Positions 24,778-36,000 of a stretch of 64,000 nucleotides of DNA are shown piece after piece. Source of the DNA: Triatoma infestans (Eukaryota; Arthropoda; Insecta; Hemiptera; Reduviidae); NCBI GenBank assembly GCA_011037195.1, contig JAAEAF010001907.1, forward strand, positions 124,001 to 188,000, given 5' to 3'. Under the pieces are notes generated by a model, which searched no databases, was not told the DNA's origin, and saw only the letters and a list, made by a program, of their open reading frames with translations. Numbering within the stretch: position 1 is the stretch's first letter; each line of letters starts with the position of its first letter. The position numbers and the translations under genes are program-made.

Positions 24778-25056
24778 CATTTTTTTAATCGATTCATGAA
24801 ATAGCATCCTGGATCTAAAAAATATTAAGGGAAATACTTTTAAGAATAGTTCCGTAAAAAACATTCTTCCCTATTTTGATTGCCAGAATCTACTTAGCTA
24901 GTGGCGAAAAATTATTTAATACTTTATCTTCTTCTGGTATTTAATACGTCGTAGCATGCATATTGATCTTGTTCCTGACCGCTTTCGGGACAGTTTGACA
25001 AATTTCCCTTAATATTTTTAGATCCAGGATGCTATTTGATGAATCGATTAAAATGG
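24778..25056. repeat. Fold-back element with ~57-bp arms
   Basis: The left arm 24778-24834 (AATCGATTCATGAAATAGCA, then TCCTGGATCTAAAAAATATT, AAGGGAAAT) is inverted in 25002-25056 with few differences. The spacer contains TACGTCGTAGCATGCATATT, also present in diverged form at 13672. The end of the right arm runs into CATCGTCAGAGCAAATTCAC. Confidence 0.75.
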
Positions 25057-25124
25057 ATTTTCATCCATCGTCAGAGCAAATTCACTAAGTCGTTTACAGT
25101 TCATTTCAACGTAATTTTATGTTG

Positions 25125-25240
25125 GTTCGCAGAGCTGGAAAGCATCAGAGATATTTTCCGTGATAGCCTGCTTCTCTTTGTGGTCATCGACCATGACGAT
25201 TATATTTTATCTTCTTGTCAGAAATTTTCTGGGACAGTTT
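25125..25240 (+). repeat. Family A half-element
   Basis: GGTTCGCAGAGCTGGAAAGC, ATCAGAGATATTTTCCGTGA and GATAGCCTGCTTC..TTGTGGTCATCGACC match the left arm of family A. The copy breaks off before the GGTTTCGGGC part; no right arm is present. Confidence 0.7.
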
Positions 25241-25825
25241 GACTATTTGTAAATTTCAAAAAACTAAACTTAACAAATACCAAATGAATTTAAATAGCTA
25301 TTTTCATCAGCACATACAAATTATAGCTATAAGCGTAGTTTCGTCTATAAATAGTTATTCGTAATACTACCTATCCTTCCATACTATTTTCCTCAAGGAT
25401 GAAAAATTAGGCTAATTTTAAACTATAAAATATTTCGATCAAAATCCTTTAACTGGGAGTACAATTCCCTGGAGTAAGGAAGTGAACAGCTACTTCTTCC
25501 GGGGTCCTTGCATTCTTCCTAAGTTAAAGCATGAAGAAAAGTGACAAGTCTCAATTTTAATTTAATTTATTTTTTCGGTTGGTTTCGTTTCAAATTTAAA
25601 CATTATCTGGCAGTGCTTGTGAAATCGTGATAAATTAAATATTTCATTTTTTATAAATGAAATTGCTATATATTCCCGAATAACCAGAGGAATTCTGGAT
25701 CGTCACGCTAATCTCAGTCATTTCGTTAAGATTGTAGATCCCCAACCTGTATAATACTGAAAGCAACTGATCATTTAATAAACAATCAAAGTATGAAGAA
25801 AATTTATCATTTAGAATTATCAGAA

Positions 25826-25875
25826 TTGTAGTAAGAGGAAGTCGTGTGAGTATTTCATACCCAACTTTGTCTAAT
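25826..25875 (-). repeat. Family D left-end fragment
   Basis: AGTAAGAGGAAGTCGTGTGA followed by GTATTTCATACC is the reverse complement of the family D left-end motif. No adjoining family D body was found. Confidence 0.4.
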
Positions 25876-26282
25876 TGAAAGTTTTACAGAAAAAATTAGA
25901 GATTTATGCTTGAGAGCCCGCTTCATTTTGTAATTACGACTAGTTTGGGAGCTTTGTCCACCATCGATAAAAGGAAGAGCATAGTGTAGTGTGTTAATAA
26001 AGCACATTTCCAGGAACGAATGTCAATCATCCACACAATTATAATAATATTGATGATGAATTAAAAATTCAAAATTTTAAAATATATAAACATTGCAGCG
26101 AATTAATTTTGGCACTAATCATTTTTAATGCATAAACAGTTTAACAGATGAATATAGTACAATTATTTGTTGCTATTAATTCTTAGTTCGCACGTTAATT
26201 AATCCACATAGATCTTCATTAATTCTAAAAAAGCAATCAACGATATGCACTTTTAAGCAATTATTATGCTTCTATTATATTT

Positions 26283-29200
26283 TTACGAAGTCCGATCTAA
26301 AAGACCATTTTTTTCTGGTTCTAGAAATTCTTCAACAATAGCGTTGACCATTTCTTTTAATGTGTTCTGAAGTGTATCGGAGTCCCTTTGAAAAAAAAAA
26401 ACAGTTACAATGGAAACTTAAAAGTTTAGTGAAGTTATACAGAATTTGATATTCATAGTGAATAGCCTAGCTTTATCTACGAATTGCATTTTTAATTAAC
26501 CACTTACTGTATTTCTGGATTAGCGCATAATTCAGTATAGTATTTCAACTTTGGTTCAGTACCACTGGTTCTTAAGGTAATAACAAAACCATTGTCAAAT
26601 GTAAATGTGATCATCTGACTACTAGAGGAAATGGGCAGAGTCGCTTTATTGTCTGGTTTTGTTGAATCAAATCCTGTTGTAAGATCTCTTACTGAAATAA
26701 CTTTATACTTACCATTTACAAGACATTCTGGGTACTAAAATCAAACGCAAAATGTTAGGTATTACACAATACTCAGAATCTAATAGTAAATTTTCTAAAG
26801 AAGAAAAAAAATGTCCACCATACTGATTGTAAAGAAAGTCCATTGCATTTCTCTTTAAAATTTCTTAGCCTGTTAAATATTGCTTTTATTACTTCTGGTT
26901 TATGGCATATAAAATATGAATTATCGCACAAATGATGGCCGTATCTGAAAAGAAGTATATATATCATATTAATATAAATTAATATTACATGATTTGTTAG
27001 AGAGATCCTAATTAATTCAGTGTAAGAATGTGCCCATATGTTTCTTAAAATATCGGGAGTTTCGATCGAGTTTATGAACAAACTTTATCAATCACCAGTA
27101 ACCCTGATGAAGCCATCTATCACTTTTATAGAATAATTTGGTTAATTCAATTAAATTTCAATTCTTATATTTGGTTATTCTTAGGAAGGTAGTTTGGAAG
27201 TGGACCCAGTTTGCTGTAAAAATCAACACCAACACCACAGTTGATGCAAGAGATATCTCTGATCTTAAGTTTGGGTGTCACAGTTCCCACATAAAACCTG
27301 ATGTTTCGCCTGCATTCAGAAAAAAAGATCAGGCAATTTCACATTTTCTATAAAGTAAATTCGCAACAAGACCCGCATTTTGATCAAATTTCCTTAAAAG
27401 GCTTTGCTTTGTAACTTGTATCACTTTAGTTATCTTGGCTCACCTTCCCGCTTTTTCAAGATGATATATTGTGCAAGAAATGTTATAGACCTTCCAAATT
27501 GGAAGCCTCTCCCAATAATCTGCTTTAGTAGAGGATGTGTTATTTACAGGTTTCTTTCTCTTATTAGGCTGTCCTATTAAGGAATATATGTGTCAATTAT
27601 AGAAAATTTCGATTCTACCGAGTTGAATCTTCGAGTGCAAAGACAAGAAATTCCATGCCAAACTTGATCAATAGTGGGCTACATTTCCCAAAAGTGGATA
27701 TAAGTGCAATTATATTGTATAAATAAATGTTTTATAAGAAAGAAATACCTTGCAATCAAGGCAGATATTCTCCCTATCTCACTCATCCTGTGCTAAGAAG
27801 GTTCAGTATACTTAGGCATAACTGCACAGCGTATCTATACAGCAATATACTATGTATATCTTGAATATACTTCACAGCAACACCGCTTTCCAGTAGGGGT
27901 AAGATAGTACATTATCTTTAAACTAATTTTTCATTGGTGGCATATTATGCAGTTCATCAATGGTAGATCCCCCCCAATGATTTGTATATGCGAACACCGC
28001 TACTCTCAATAAATAGGATCACATATAATAAAGAGAAAAAAGTAAGGAATATTGTTTAACAAGCACAGGGGCGCAGGACGAAGAATAAGTCAATACATCC
28101 ACAGGCAAGGACATAGATTCAATGAAAATTTGTTTGGATTTTACTTATACTCTTGTGATATTTCTTGGAAACATTGAGAAATGCCACTTGATGTCGCTCC
28201 TAGGGAATTCAATAAAGTAATATCGGTGCAAAATTGTCGATCCATTAGATGAACTGAGCATGGGATTAGTTGTCAGGAATACATCTCGTAAAAGAGTAGT
28301 TCTTTAGACGCTTTACATGAATGATATCCTAGATTGAAGCTGCATCAGTCCTTTGGGGAATGCCAACCAAAGTTATGGACCTTAAAACGTGTGATCTCTC
28401 GATAATTTGAATAAAACAATCGATTTTTCTTTATGATTTAACTTACTTATTATAAATATCAACCAGTTTTGCAGTTAAACTTAGCCCATTATTATATAAA
28501 TATGTGGCTAACTCTGCAACTATAATTGCAGCGGAAACACCATCCTTATCCAGCACTGCATGTCCACACATAAAACCAATGGCTTCTTCAAAAGCAAACA
28601 ACACTTCCTTTCCCTCTTTTATTAATTGATACGCACGATTTCCCATCCATTTAAAACCTGTCAAGGTTTCCTGAAAACAACATTTTGTAATGATAGGGTA
28701 TTAATTTACTAAAAATCATCAATATGTTACTTTTTTTTAAGAAATAAATATACCTCGAAACTAAAACCTTCAGCAGTTGCAATAGTTTTCAGAATTTTAC
28801 TGGAAACGGTACTAGAAAGCAAGTAAACATTGCTGTAATCAGCATTTGGATGTTTGTTCTTATAGGTTTGTATCATCCACCAGCCAAGTAAAGCTCCGAT
28901 TTCGTTTCCAGTGAAGACTTTCCAGTTTCTGTATTAAGAAAGAATTATAATTAACTAACAAACAACATGAAAAATATTTTTTTAAAAATGAGTATATCAA
29001 ATACAGACTCAGTTTTCTCAGCTACTGCAAGCCTATCCGCATCCGGATCATTTGCTAATATTATTACACTATTGTTGCTGTTAGCCGTTTTTATGGCTAA
29101 ATCTAATGCACTTTTTCCTTCTTCTGGATTTGGAAATTTTACAGTTGGAAACTCTGGATCTGGTAATATTTGTTCGGTGACAGCAATAAGTTCCTAAAAT

Positions 29201-32200
29201 TATTGTTACTATTATTTATCCCACCAAACATGTGATAATATATTTAAAATCCCATTTTTATGAAAACTTACGTTTTCAATGAAACGTTTTAGAATTCTGA
29301 TAATATGGAAAAATAATAATAAACATGTAGATACTAGATATATGGGAAGGGAGTGGTAATTAAACCAAAGCCTCTGTACAAATATATTATTATGTGCTTC
29401 CTTCTTGGTGGCACTGTTTGCACATAGACTATACAGCAGTAAGAGGGAAGGGATTAGCTCAGTTGTTAGCGTACTGAACTCCCCTCGCGGAGATCCCGGC
29501 TTCGAGTCCAGCAGTGCTGCCCTTAGATTTTTTTCTTCCTAGGAGCCTCTACAGCTCACTGTCCGGTGATGGGCAGTGTTGTCTGTAAAAAGAGGGCACT
29601 GTCCCGAGGCCGGCAGTGCACTGAGAAGGCTCTGGGCGCAAATGACAACAGATGTTAAGGCGCTTAAATTAAAAAAAAAAATGCTAGTAATTCCACATAG
29701 TTACATAAAATTCAAACAAAAGTTATAAAAAAAATAATTAGACATTACCAAAGCATATCGAAATAATCACCTAAATTCTAAACTTAAATTAGAAGCCTCG
29801 ATCTAAGGGCCATATTAGTTATTAGATATACAACTACGTATAACTATTGAACTATTGCATCAATTCAGTTAGGGTTTTGCTCAAATATTGAGAATATAGT
29901 TCTGCATGAATGTTCTGTATTTCATAGAATTTAGTATAACAGAAGCGGAGACATAGGATGCCAAATTTTGGTTTGGGGTGACTGCAAGATGTAACATCTG
30001 AAAATACAACTGCGTATACTTGTCGAAGTATTGAATCAATTTGGTTGGGTTTTTGCTCAAATATTAAGAATGAGTTCTGTATGCGTGTTGTAAATTTCAT
30101 GGCTTTTCGTTTAATGGAAGTGGAGATTTATAATTCCAAATCTTGGTTTCCCGAGGGTCTGCTAGATGTTGGATCTGAAAATACAACTACATAAACTGTT
30201 ACTATTGCATCAATTCTGTTCGGTTTTTGCTCAAATACTTATTGAGAATGTATTGAATAGATTTTGACGCGCCTTAAATTAAAAAAAAAAATCCACATAT
30301 CTGTCCTGCAGCATAACAATATTATTTAACTAATAAGATTATTCAATAAATTTTGGTTTTCAAAATGTACTAAACTTCATATTGAGTGTCAATATTGCAT
30401 GCATTTTTTCAGATCATCTTTCAAATAATACCTTTAAGTATTTTGCAGTCTAACCGAAAATGATGACCTCCAGCTTACATTTCTGATATGTTGAACCATC
30501 TATCGTGGACGGATGCTGATCCAATCACATTTTAATGATCAGAGATATTTTCCGTGATAGCCTGCTTCTTTTTGTTGCCATCGACCAGTTTCGGGCGTAC
30601 GCCTATCATCAGGATATTTTTTGTCAAACAGTGTGATAACATAGCCTTGCACAGAGCAAATTTAGTGTATGTTATAATACTGTTTGACAAAAAAACATCC
30701 TGATGATGGGCGAACGCCCGAAACCGGCCGGTGACCTCAAAAAGAAGCAGGCTATCACGGGAAATATCTCTGATGCTTTCCAGCTCTGCGGAACCAACCA
30801 AAATATATTTTAATGTTTTTTTTTGTTTTTTTTATTATTGTTCATATTAATATAGAGTCTGACAGAAAAAGTTTTTTTTTTGGAGCTGTTTCGACTTTTA
30901 ACAGAAATTTAATTTTTGTGGAGGTGGTAGATTCGATATACAGGAGCAGTTCATCTTTCACGGATTATGGAATGGAATCAACACACCAGTACTGAAAACG
31001 GGTTCTGTTTACAATATGCTTCCTGCCAACGTTTTGTTTAACATGTATCCTGTAGAAAAAATACAAACATTTATATGCCACTTTCTACGGTTCTTAGTGA
31101 CTGAAATGATACTATTTCACATATATGGAGTGGACAGTTGACTGTCACTTCTTTCTCTTATGGCCCTTTCCAAGAGTTAAAGAAGTTCCAAAAACATCTG
31201 TCGGATCAAAACATCCATTAAAATTCAAGGCCAAGATATAGGAAATAGATCTAAGGAACATACAATACGGTGTCAATATCTATCATCAAAATTCAACACT
31301 CTAGTCTCCTAGCAACCTATGCAGCGCAGCAGCAGTATTGTAAAAATAATGCAATTAAAATATTCGAAATTTTTTTATTGCACTATTATTTTGATGAGCT
31401 GCCAGTTTTAAGAGAAGTCATCAGCCAATCCTGAAGATTATAGTTTTCAGGCGGCAATATTTGTGTCTACTTTCATTAGGGAGTAGTGTTAAGTTTTATT
31501 TAAACAAGTACATGTTTACTTGCGATTTTTTTATTGAAGGACATTGATATAAATTATAGAATGTAATGCATCTTTAGCTTACTCGCACCTGTTATAAAGA
31601 TAAGATATTCGACATAAAAAAACAAATTCAGTTTAGTTGTTAGCACTTTGACAAAGGCTAGAAAAAATAAGAAACACTGAATTTCATCCAATATTTATTA
31701 CATACTACTTCATATTTTCTTTGATTTAACAAATCAAACAACTGATGTCTGTAATTTTCGATAGAAATGGTTTGATTTATTGTGAAATAATACAAATACA
31801 TTAAAATACCTTGAATCCAGCTTTTTTAAATGCTTCCACAATATATGGATATCCAACTCCATGCATAGCAGTATAAGTGATATTAAAAGGTGCGTTGAGA
31901 TTTTTCTCTCTAACAACTACATTTTTGCCAATAATCTCGAAATAATCCCTCATAACCTCTTCTAAAGGATCGATTAGTTTCTTATTATCATTTAGTATTG
32001 ATAAATCCCATACACCTTCTTCTGGCTTTAAATTCTCTTCTATACACTTGGTAATACCTTTATCATGTGGTGAGATAATCTATAATAAATTAATTTAATT
32101 AAAAAGTACAATTTGTCGGATATTACAAATAAAAAAAGGTAAGGCAATCAATAAGTCTAGAGCATAATTCATTAAATGAAATTTCTATAAACAAAATTTG

Positions 32201-34360
32201 ACAGTATTAATTAATTTATTTTCATTGAATGAATCAAGCATTTTCGGATTTATTCTCAAATGCTTTCGATTAAACAATTCTACATTGAAACATTATTTAA
32301 TTTGTGGTATTAGGTATTTGGCTATTATTAACTATGGTTAATTTGGTGACTAATTTTTCTTTATATCCTAAATATTAAAAATAAGTTTTTAGCAAATTTT
32401 TTTTTTTTTAAAAATATGACTATGTAAGATAGCTTAAATATACAAAATAGCAAGAAGCTCAAACTAGAAATACAGTTTATCCATCACCAGAATATCTGTA
32501 TTTCTATCAAAATGGTCAACAAAATGTGTAATTTTACTGAATTTTTTATTCCATGTTTTTCTCAAAAAATGGCCATTTGCTTTAAATCTCATTATGAACA
32601 CACTACAAAAGGCCCCATGTATATGTAGTAGGCCTATCTCTTACTGAAAACATTTTTTCTGTATAATTCATTTTACGGAGCAGTTAGGAAGGTTGTGTGG
32701 CCAAACATTTTCTTGATTACCATTTCAGGATTAACATATTGGTTAGTATTCAGGACAAGTAAATATTTAGTAAATTTCCAGTTAGATGAAACTTTGTCGA
32801 TTAGAACTTTTAAGAGTTTTTTGTTTATTTTCTATTACTACTATTAGAGGAAGTATTACGATTGCAATATGTTAATTCTAAAAACAAAATAAGAGAAAAT
32901 AAAAAAGTTCAAACTCATTATCTCTATAGAGTAGAAATGGGCGTTTCCTTAAGGTGAAGTGGACTGGGCACTTTTTCAGAGATCCTAGCTGATATACCCT
33001 CCAGACGATACGAACAACACTTACACTGACAACCCGGCCCTCAGAGAAGTTGATATGAGCAACTTATTTGGGTTTAGCAGTAGCAAACAAGCAAACTAGC
33101 TCATCATTACACAAAAACTCACTCACACACATTGTACACTTTCTTTTTTGTAGACTACTATATTCTGTATACAATCATTACAAATATAATCATTGACAAT
33201 TAAGAGAGTCATAATAGATCCTACGCTTAACTGGATTTTGTTTTACTGTCCCTCCATTTACACATTTGTCTCTATCTATCTAAAACAAGGGAATCCCATA
33301 CGGATATTGAGATCATCATCATAAACTAGAAATCACTTCAGGATTTTTTCTACATAAAAAACTAAATTTCAGAAGTACATGCAAAGTTTGACATTTATCT
33401 TTCCTCTTAGTGTATAATTTATAAATAATTACGATTCCACTATTTAGGAAGCATGAAAATTTATATAAATACTAAAGTTAAATTCAGAAAAAAAATGAAT
33501 GTTGAGATTTTTCATAAATATATTTACAATTGAATAACGTTTGTTTTGTGCACTTCTATTGCAAGCTAATAATACAACATTTTTAAAAATAAATGACCAG
33601 ATTTACAAGATAGATAGTGCTGTCAACCTGTTTCAATAAAAAAAAAAGAAATTACTTAAAAAAACCGTAATCTTACTTGTGCTCCATTATTCCAATAAAC
33701 TTTGTAACCATTATCCTCTTTAGGATTGTGCGATGCGGTAACCATAACACCAACTGCCGCTTGATATTTCGTTACACCAAATGGTACAAAAGGTGTTGGA
33801 CAAACTTTTGAATAAATATAAACAGGAGAACCAGCCCGCAAAAATATCCCAGCAGTCAGTTCTGCAAAACTATTGTAATTTAGGAGTATTATATATCGAA
33901 ATATGGATAAAAAGAAGCAACGGCAAAACAAGAAAAACAAATAATATACCGTTTACTATTGTGCCTGCCATCATAGCCAATTACTAGACCATTCTTCAGA
34001 ACCTCTACTGGTTTTGTTAAAAGATACTTTAAAAGTCCTTGGGCTGTTTGTATTATAACAAGATCATTCATCTGTGAATATCCAGGTCCCATTCGACCCC
34101 TTAATCCTGCAGTTCCAAATTCCATTCTAAGTAGAAATAATTTTTCCAATTCCGTCTTGTCATTTTGCGCCAACAATTTATCTACTTCTGATTTCATTTT
34201 TTCATTCTGAAAAAAGGAAATAAAAGAGCAAGTTTTTTGGGGAGGAATATAAGTTTTTCTCTTTCAAAAATAGTTTCCATCTTACCTTATTCCATGTGAT
34301 CCATTCATTAATTTTAGATGATAATTTGTCATCCATTATAGTTGTTTGTTCTTGTGCCAT
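26283..34360 (-). CDS. Phosphoglucomutase 2 / phosphopentomutase (alpha-D-phosphohexomutase superfamily)
   Basis: PGM2-type enzymes interconvert ribose/deoxyribose 1- and 5-phosphates and, less well, glucose 1- and 6-phosphate in the cytosol. Ten minus-strand exons: 34286-34360, 33950-34206, 33677-33869, 31810-32079, 29009-29193, 28754-28928, 28447-28670, 26824-26944, 26508-26734, 26283-26385; phases agree and give 609 aa, close to the usual ~610. Motifs: [13 protein letters not shown]; catalytic phosphoserine loop [19 protein letters not shown] (Ser157); metal loop [12 protein letters not shown] (Asp314, 316, 318); GWWMIQTYK; sugar-binding [12 protein letters not shown]; phosphate-binding [17 protein letters not shown] near the C-terminus. 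All key residues are present. The donor of exon 5 must be GTCTGT to keep frame. Exon 8 is read to TCA|GTATGG, giving an unusual [11 protein letters not shown] before [11 protein letters not shown]. Introns carry SINE, satellite and fold-back repeats. Sequence alone does not separate a PGM2 from a PGM2L1 assignment. Confidence 0.95.
26945..28446. other. PGM2 intron 7, no recognised content
   Basis: About 1.5 kb, AT-rich. 27140-27350 has an open stretch on plus, but it shows no domain and no codon pattern worth calling. Confidence 0.5.
29445..29685 (+). mobile_element. tRNA-derived SINE, copy 1
   Basis: The head has Pol III boxes: A-box-like TTAGCTCAGTTGTTAGCG (about 29453) and B-box-like GGCTTCGAGTCC (about 29498). 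A body follows (GCCTCTACAGCTCACTGTCC ... GCAGTGCACTGAGAAGGCTC TGGGCGCAAATG) and then an A-rich tail after AGGCGCTTAAATT. A diverged copy lies at 37335-37560. It sits in PGM2 intron 4, opposite to the gene's direction. Confidence 0.75.
29686..30255 (+). repeat. ~175-bp tandem repeat block 1
   Basis: About 2.3 units are seen, with ATTG(C/A)ATCAATT..GTT marks near 29853, 30033 and 30205. Shared phrases are GGGTTTTTGCTCAAATATT, TTCATAGAATTT, GATGCCAAATTTTGGTTT and AAAATACAACTACGTATA. The block is led by a unique 165-bp stretch (TGCTAGTAATTCCACATAGT ...). The same stretch plus units recurs inverted at about 51540-52185. Confidence 0.75.
30530..30805. repeat. Fold-back element, family A, copy 2 (best core)
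   Basis: The left arm, about 30537-30660, and right arm, about 30665-30790, are inverted (ATCAGAGATATTTTCCGTGA, TAGCCTGCTTCTTTTTG, GACC(A/G)GTTTCGGGCG, CATCAGGAT). Plus strand 30700-30724 reads CTGATGA-T-GGGCGAACGCCC-GAAAC, with a perfect hairpin stem. The left arm has the same on the minus strand at 30588-30612. It ends at CTTTCCAGCTCTGCGGAACC. It lies in PGM2 intron 4. Confidence 0.85.
30806..31809. other. Rest of PGM2 intron 4
   Basis: No gene or repeat was recognised. Confidence 0.5.
32080..33676. other. PGM2 intron 3
   Basis: AT-rich. No gene, RNA or clear repeat was recognised. Confidence 0.5.
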
Positions 34361-36000
34361 AATGTAAGTTTTATTTGCTAATGCACAATGCAAGTCGCCT
34401 TTCCACTGACTGAGCAGATGTTCTTATCACAATAATGCAAAATTTTTCGAAAAAAAAAGTGGAGGGAGGTTCATTCGTAAACGGACATTTGAATTATTAA
34501 CATATAAAATACAATACAGGTTCTGATAGCAACAAATGCGAAATAAATATTATATAATTTTGTTTTTCTTACTCGCACAAAAACCTGTATATATAGTATT
34601 TCCTGGTCAATCTAAGCACAGTAAGAAAGACCGTAACTGACCGGACAGTTTTACCTTGAATTTGTTATTACGATCACTGAATCGATGATAAAGGGCGTGT
34701 TATTTCTGTGATAAGGAGAAAGTAATTTAACAAAAAATATTACGTAATAATGAATTAATAGCTACTGTGACATAAATGAGTACCGCTAAAATGTTTCTAT
34801 TCAATAATTTGACTAATTTCTTTAATTATCTGTCACAAAAATGCTTATGTACAGTAAGTTCAAAAAACATAGTTCTTATTTTCAGTTCTTTCTGATTGAA
34901 TAACAGCATAGTTTCGGGATAAATTCTACAAGTAATTGGCGGATATGAAATATCATTTTTCATGTCATTATTAAAACATTTTAATAATAAATAAGCTTTA
35001 AAATAGCCCAACCTATATTTAATTCCTTTTATGTAATATATATATACAAAGAATACATGAAAGGATGATCTGTATCATTTCTTAGAGATTGCCAAACCTT
35101 CGGCATACACTGTCTATGTCTTTTATCAAACTGAAATAAAAGTTATATTGGAAACTGGTCTATACTTTAATAGTTTAGATCAGCTTAGATGGTATAAATT
35201 AACCAGTTTCAATAGCAAACATTCCTTGATTGCGGAATGATGTAAGAACTTAATGGCACTCAGGGTTTTAATATTTTCATTTCTACTTACTTTGCTATTC
35301 GGCTATTTAGAAAAATATTTTCACTACTTCCTCTGACACTATTTCTAAATCAAATTAAAATGTTTTGCTGATGTTTGATCCTTTAACATAGCACACTCCA
35401 GACTGTATTCCTGAAAAACACAGATATTTCTCGTTTAAGATATCAAATGCAGAAATAAGGCAAATTGAAGAACGAAGAACTTGTCTAATTTATTAAAACA
35501 ATGACACGTCAAGATGATGTTTTTTGGGCAATATCATCAACTATTCTAAGTTGTTTCTCAAGTGGAGAGTTTCTAACCTATTTCTTAAAGAAATTTGAGA
35601 ATTTAGTAAATATTTAATTACTCCTGCAATTAAACGGCATTGTAATTGCCACTATTTCCCTTCCGTCTTGAAGAGTCCTATCAATATTAAGAAGCGGGAG
35701 GGGGTTTGGACTGATTGTTGTACATTAGTTATCGGTGGAAATCAGCTGGTGATAGACAGACAGGAATTCAAATATTTCTTACCCATATCACTACAATTTG
35801 TTTGTGTTTGTTTATTATTTTGTGCCTTTTTTTTTAATTTCGGCATGCATCGCATCCTAAAAAATGTTTACAAATTATTCGTCCAAATATTCCGTGGGAA
35901 CTGTGTGAAATATATTCCTTGTTAATTATTGTACACATTTGAATTTAATGGAAATACTTGTGAATGTTTTTTAGTATAATTTCATAATTCAAGTACCCGA
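34361..36000. promoter_or_regulatory. Head-to-head intergenic region between PGM2 and the STARD10-like gene
   Basis: These 1.64 kb separate two divergent start codons, so both promoters must lie here unless there are distant 5' UTR exons. Just before the STARD10-like start, TGTTTTTTAG at 35964-35973 could be an acceptor of a 5' UTR exon. No TATA box or other core element stands out. Confidence 0.4.

Noticed and set aside
29445..29525. A functional tRNA gene
   Set aside because: The boxes match, but no proper acceptor stem is seen and it continues into a SINE body with a second copy elsewhere.
30700..30724. Calling the core a proven hammerhead ribozyme
   Set aside because: One base is inserted before stem II and stems I and III were not established, so only a resemblance is claimed.
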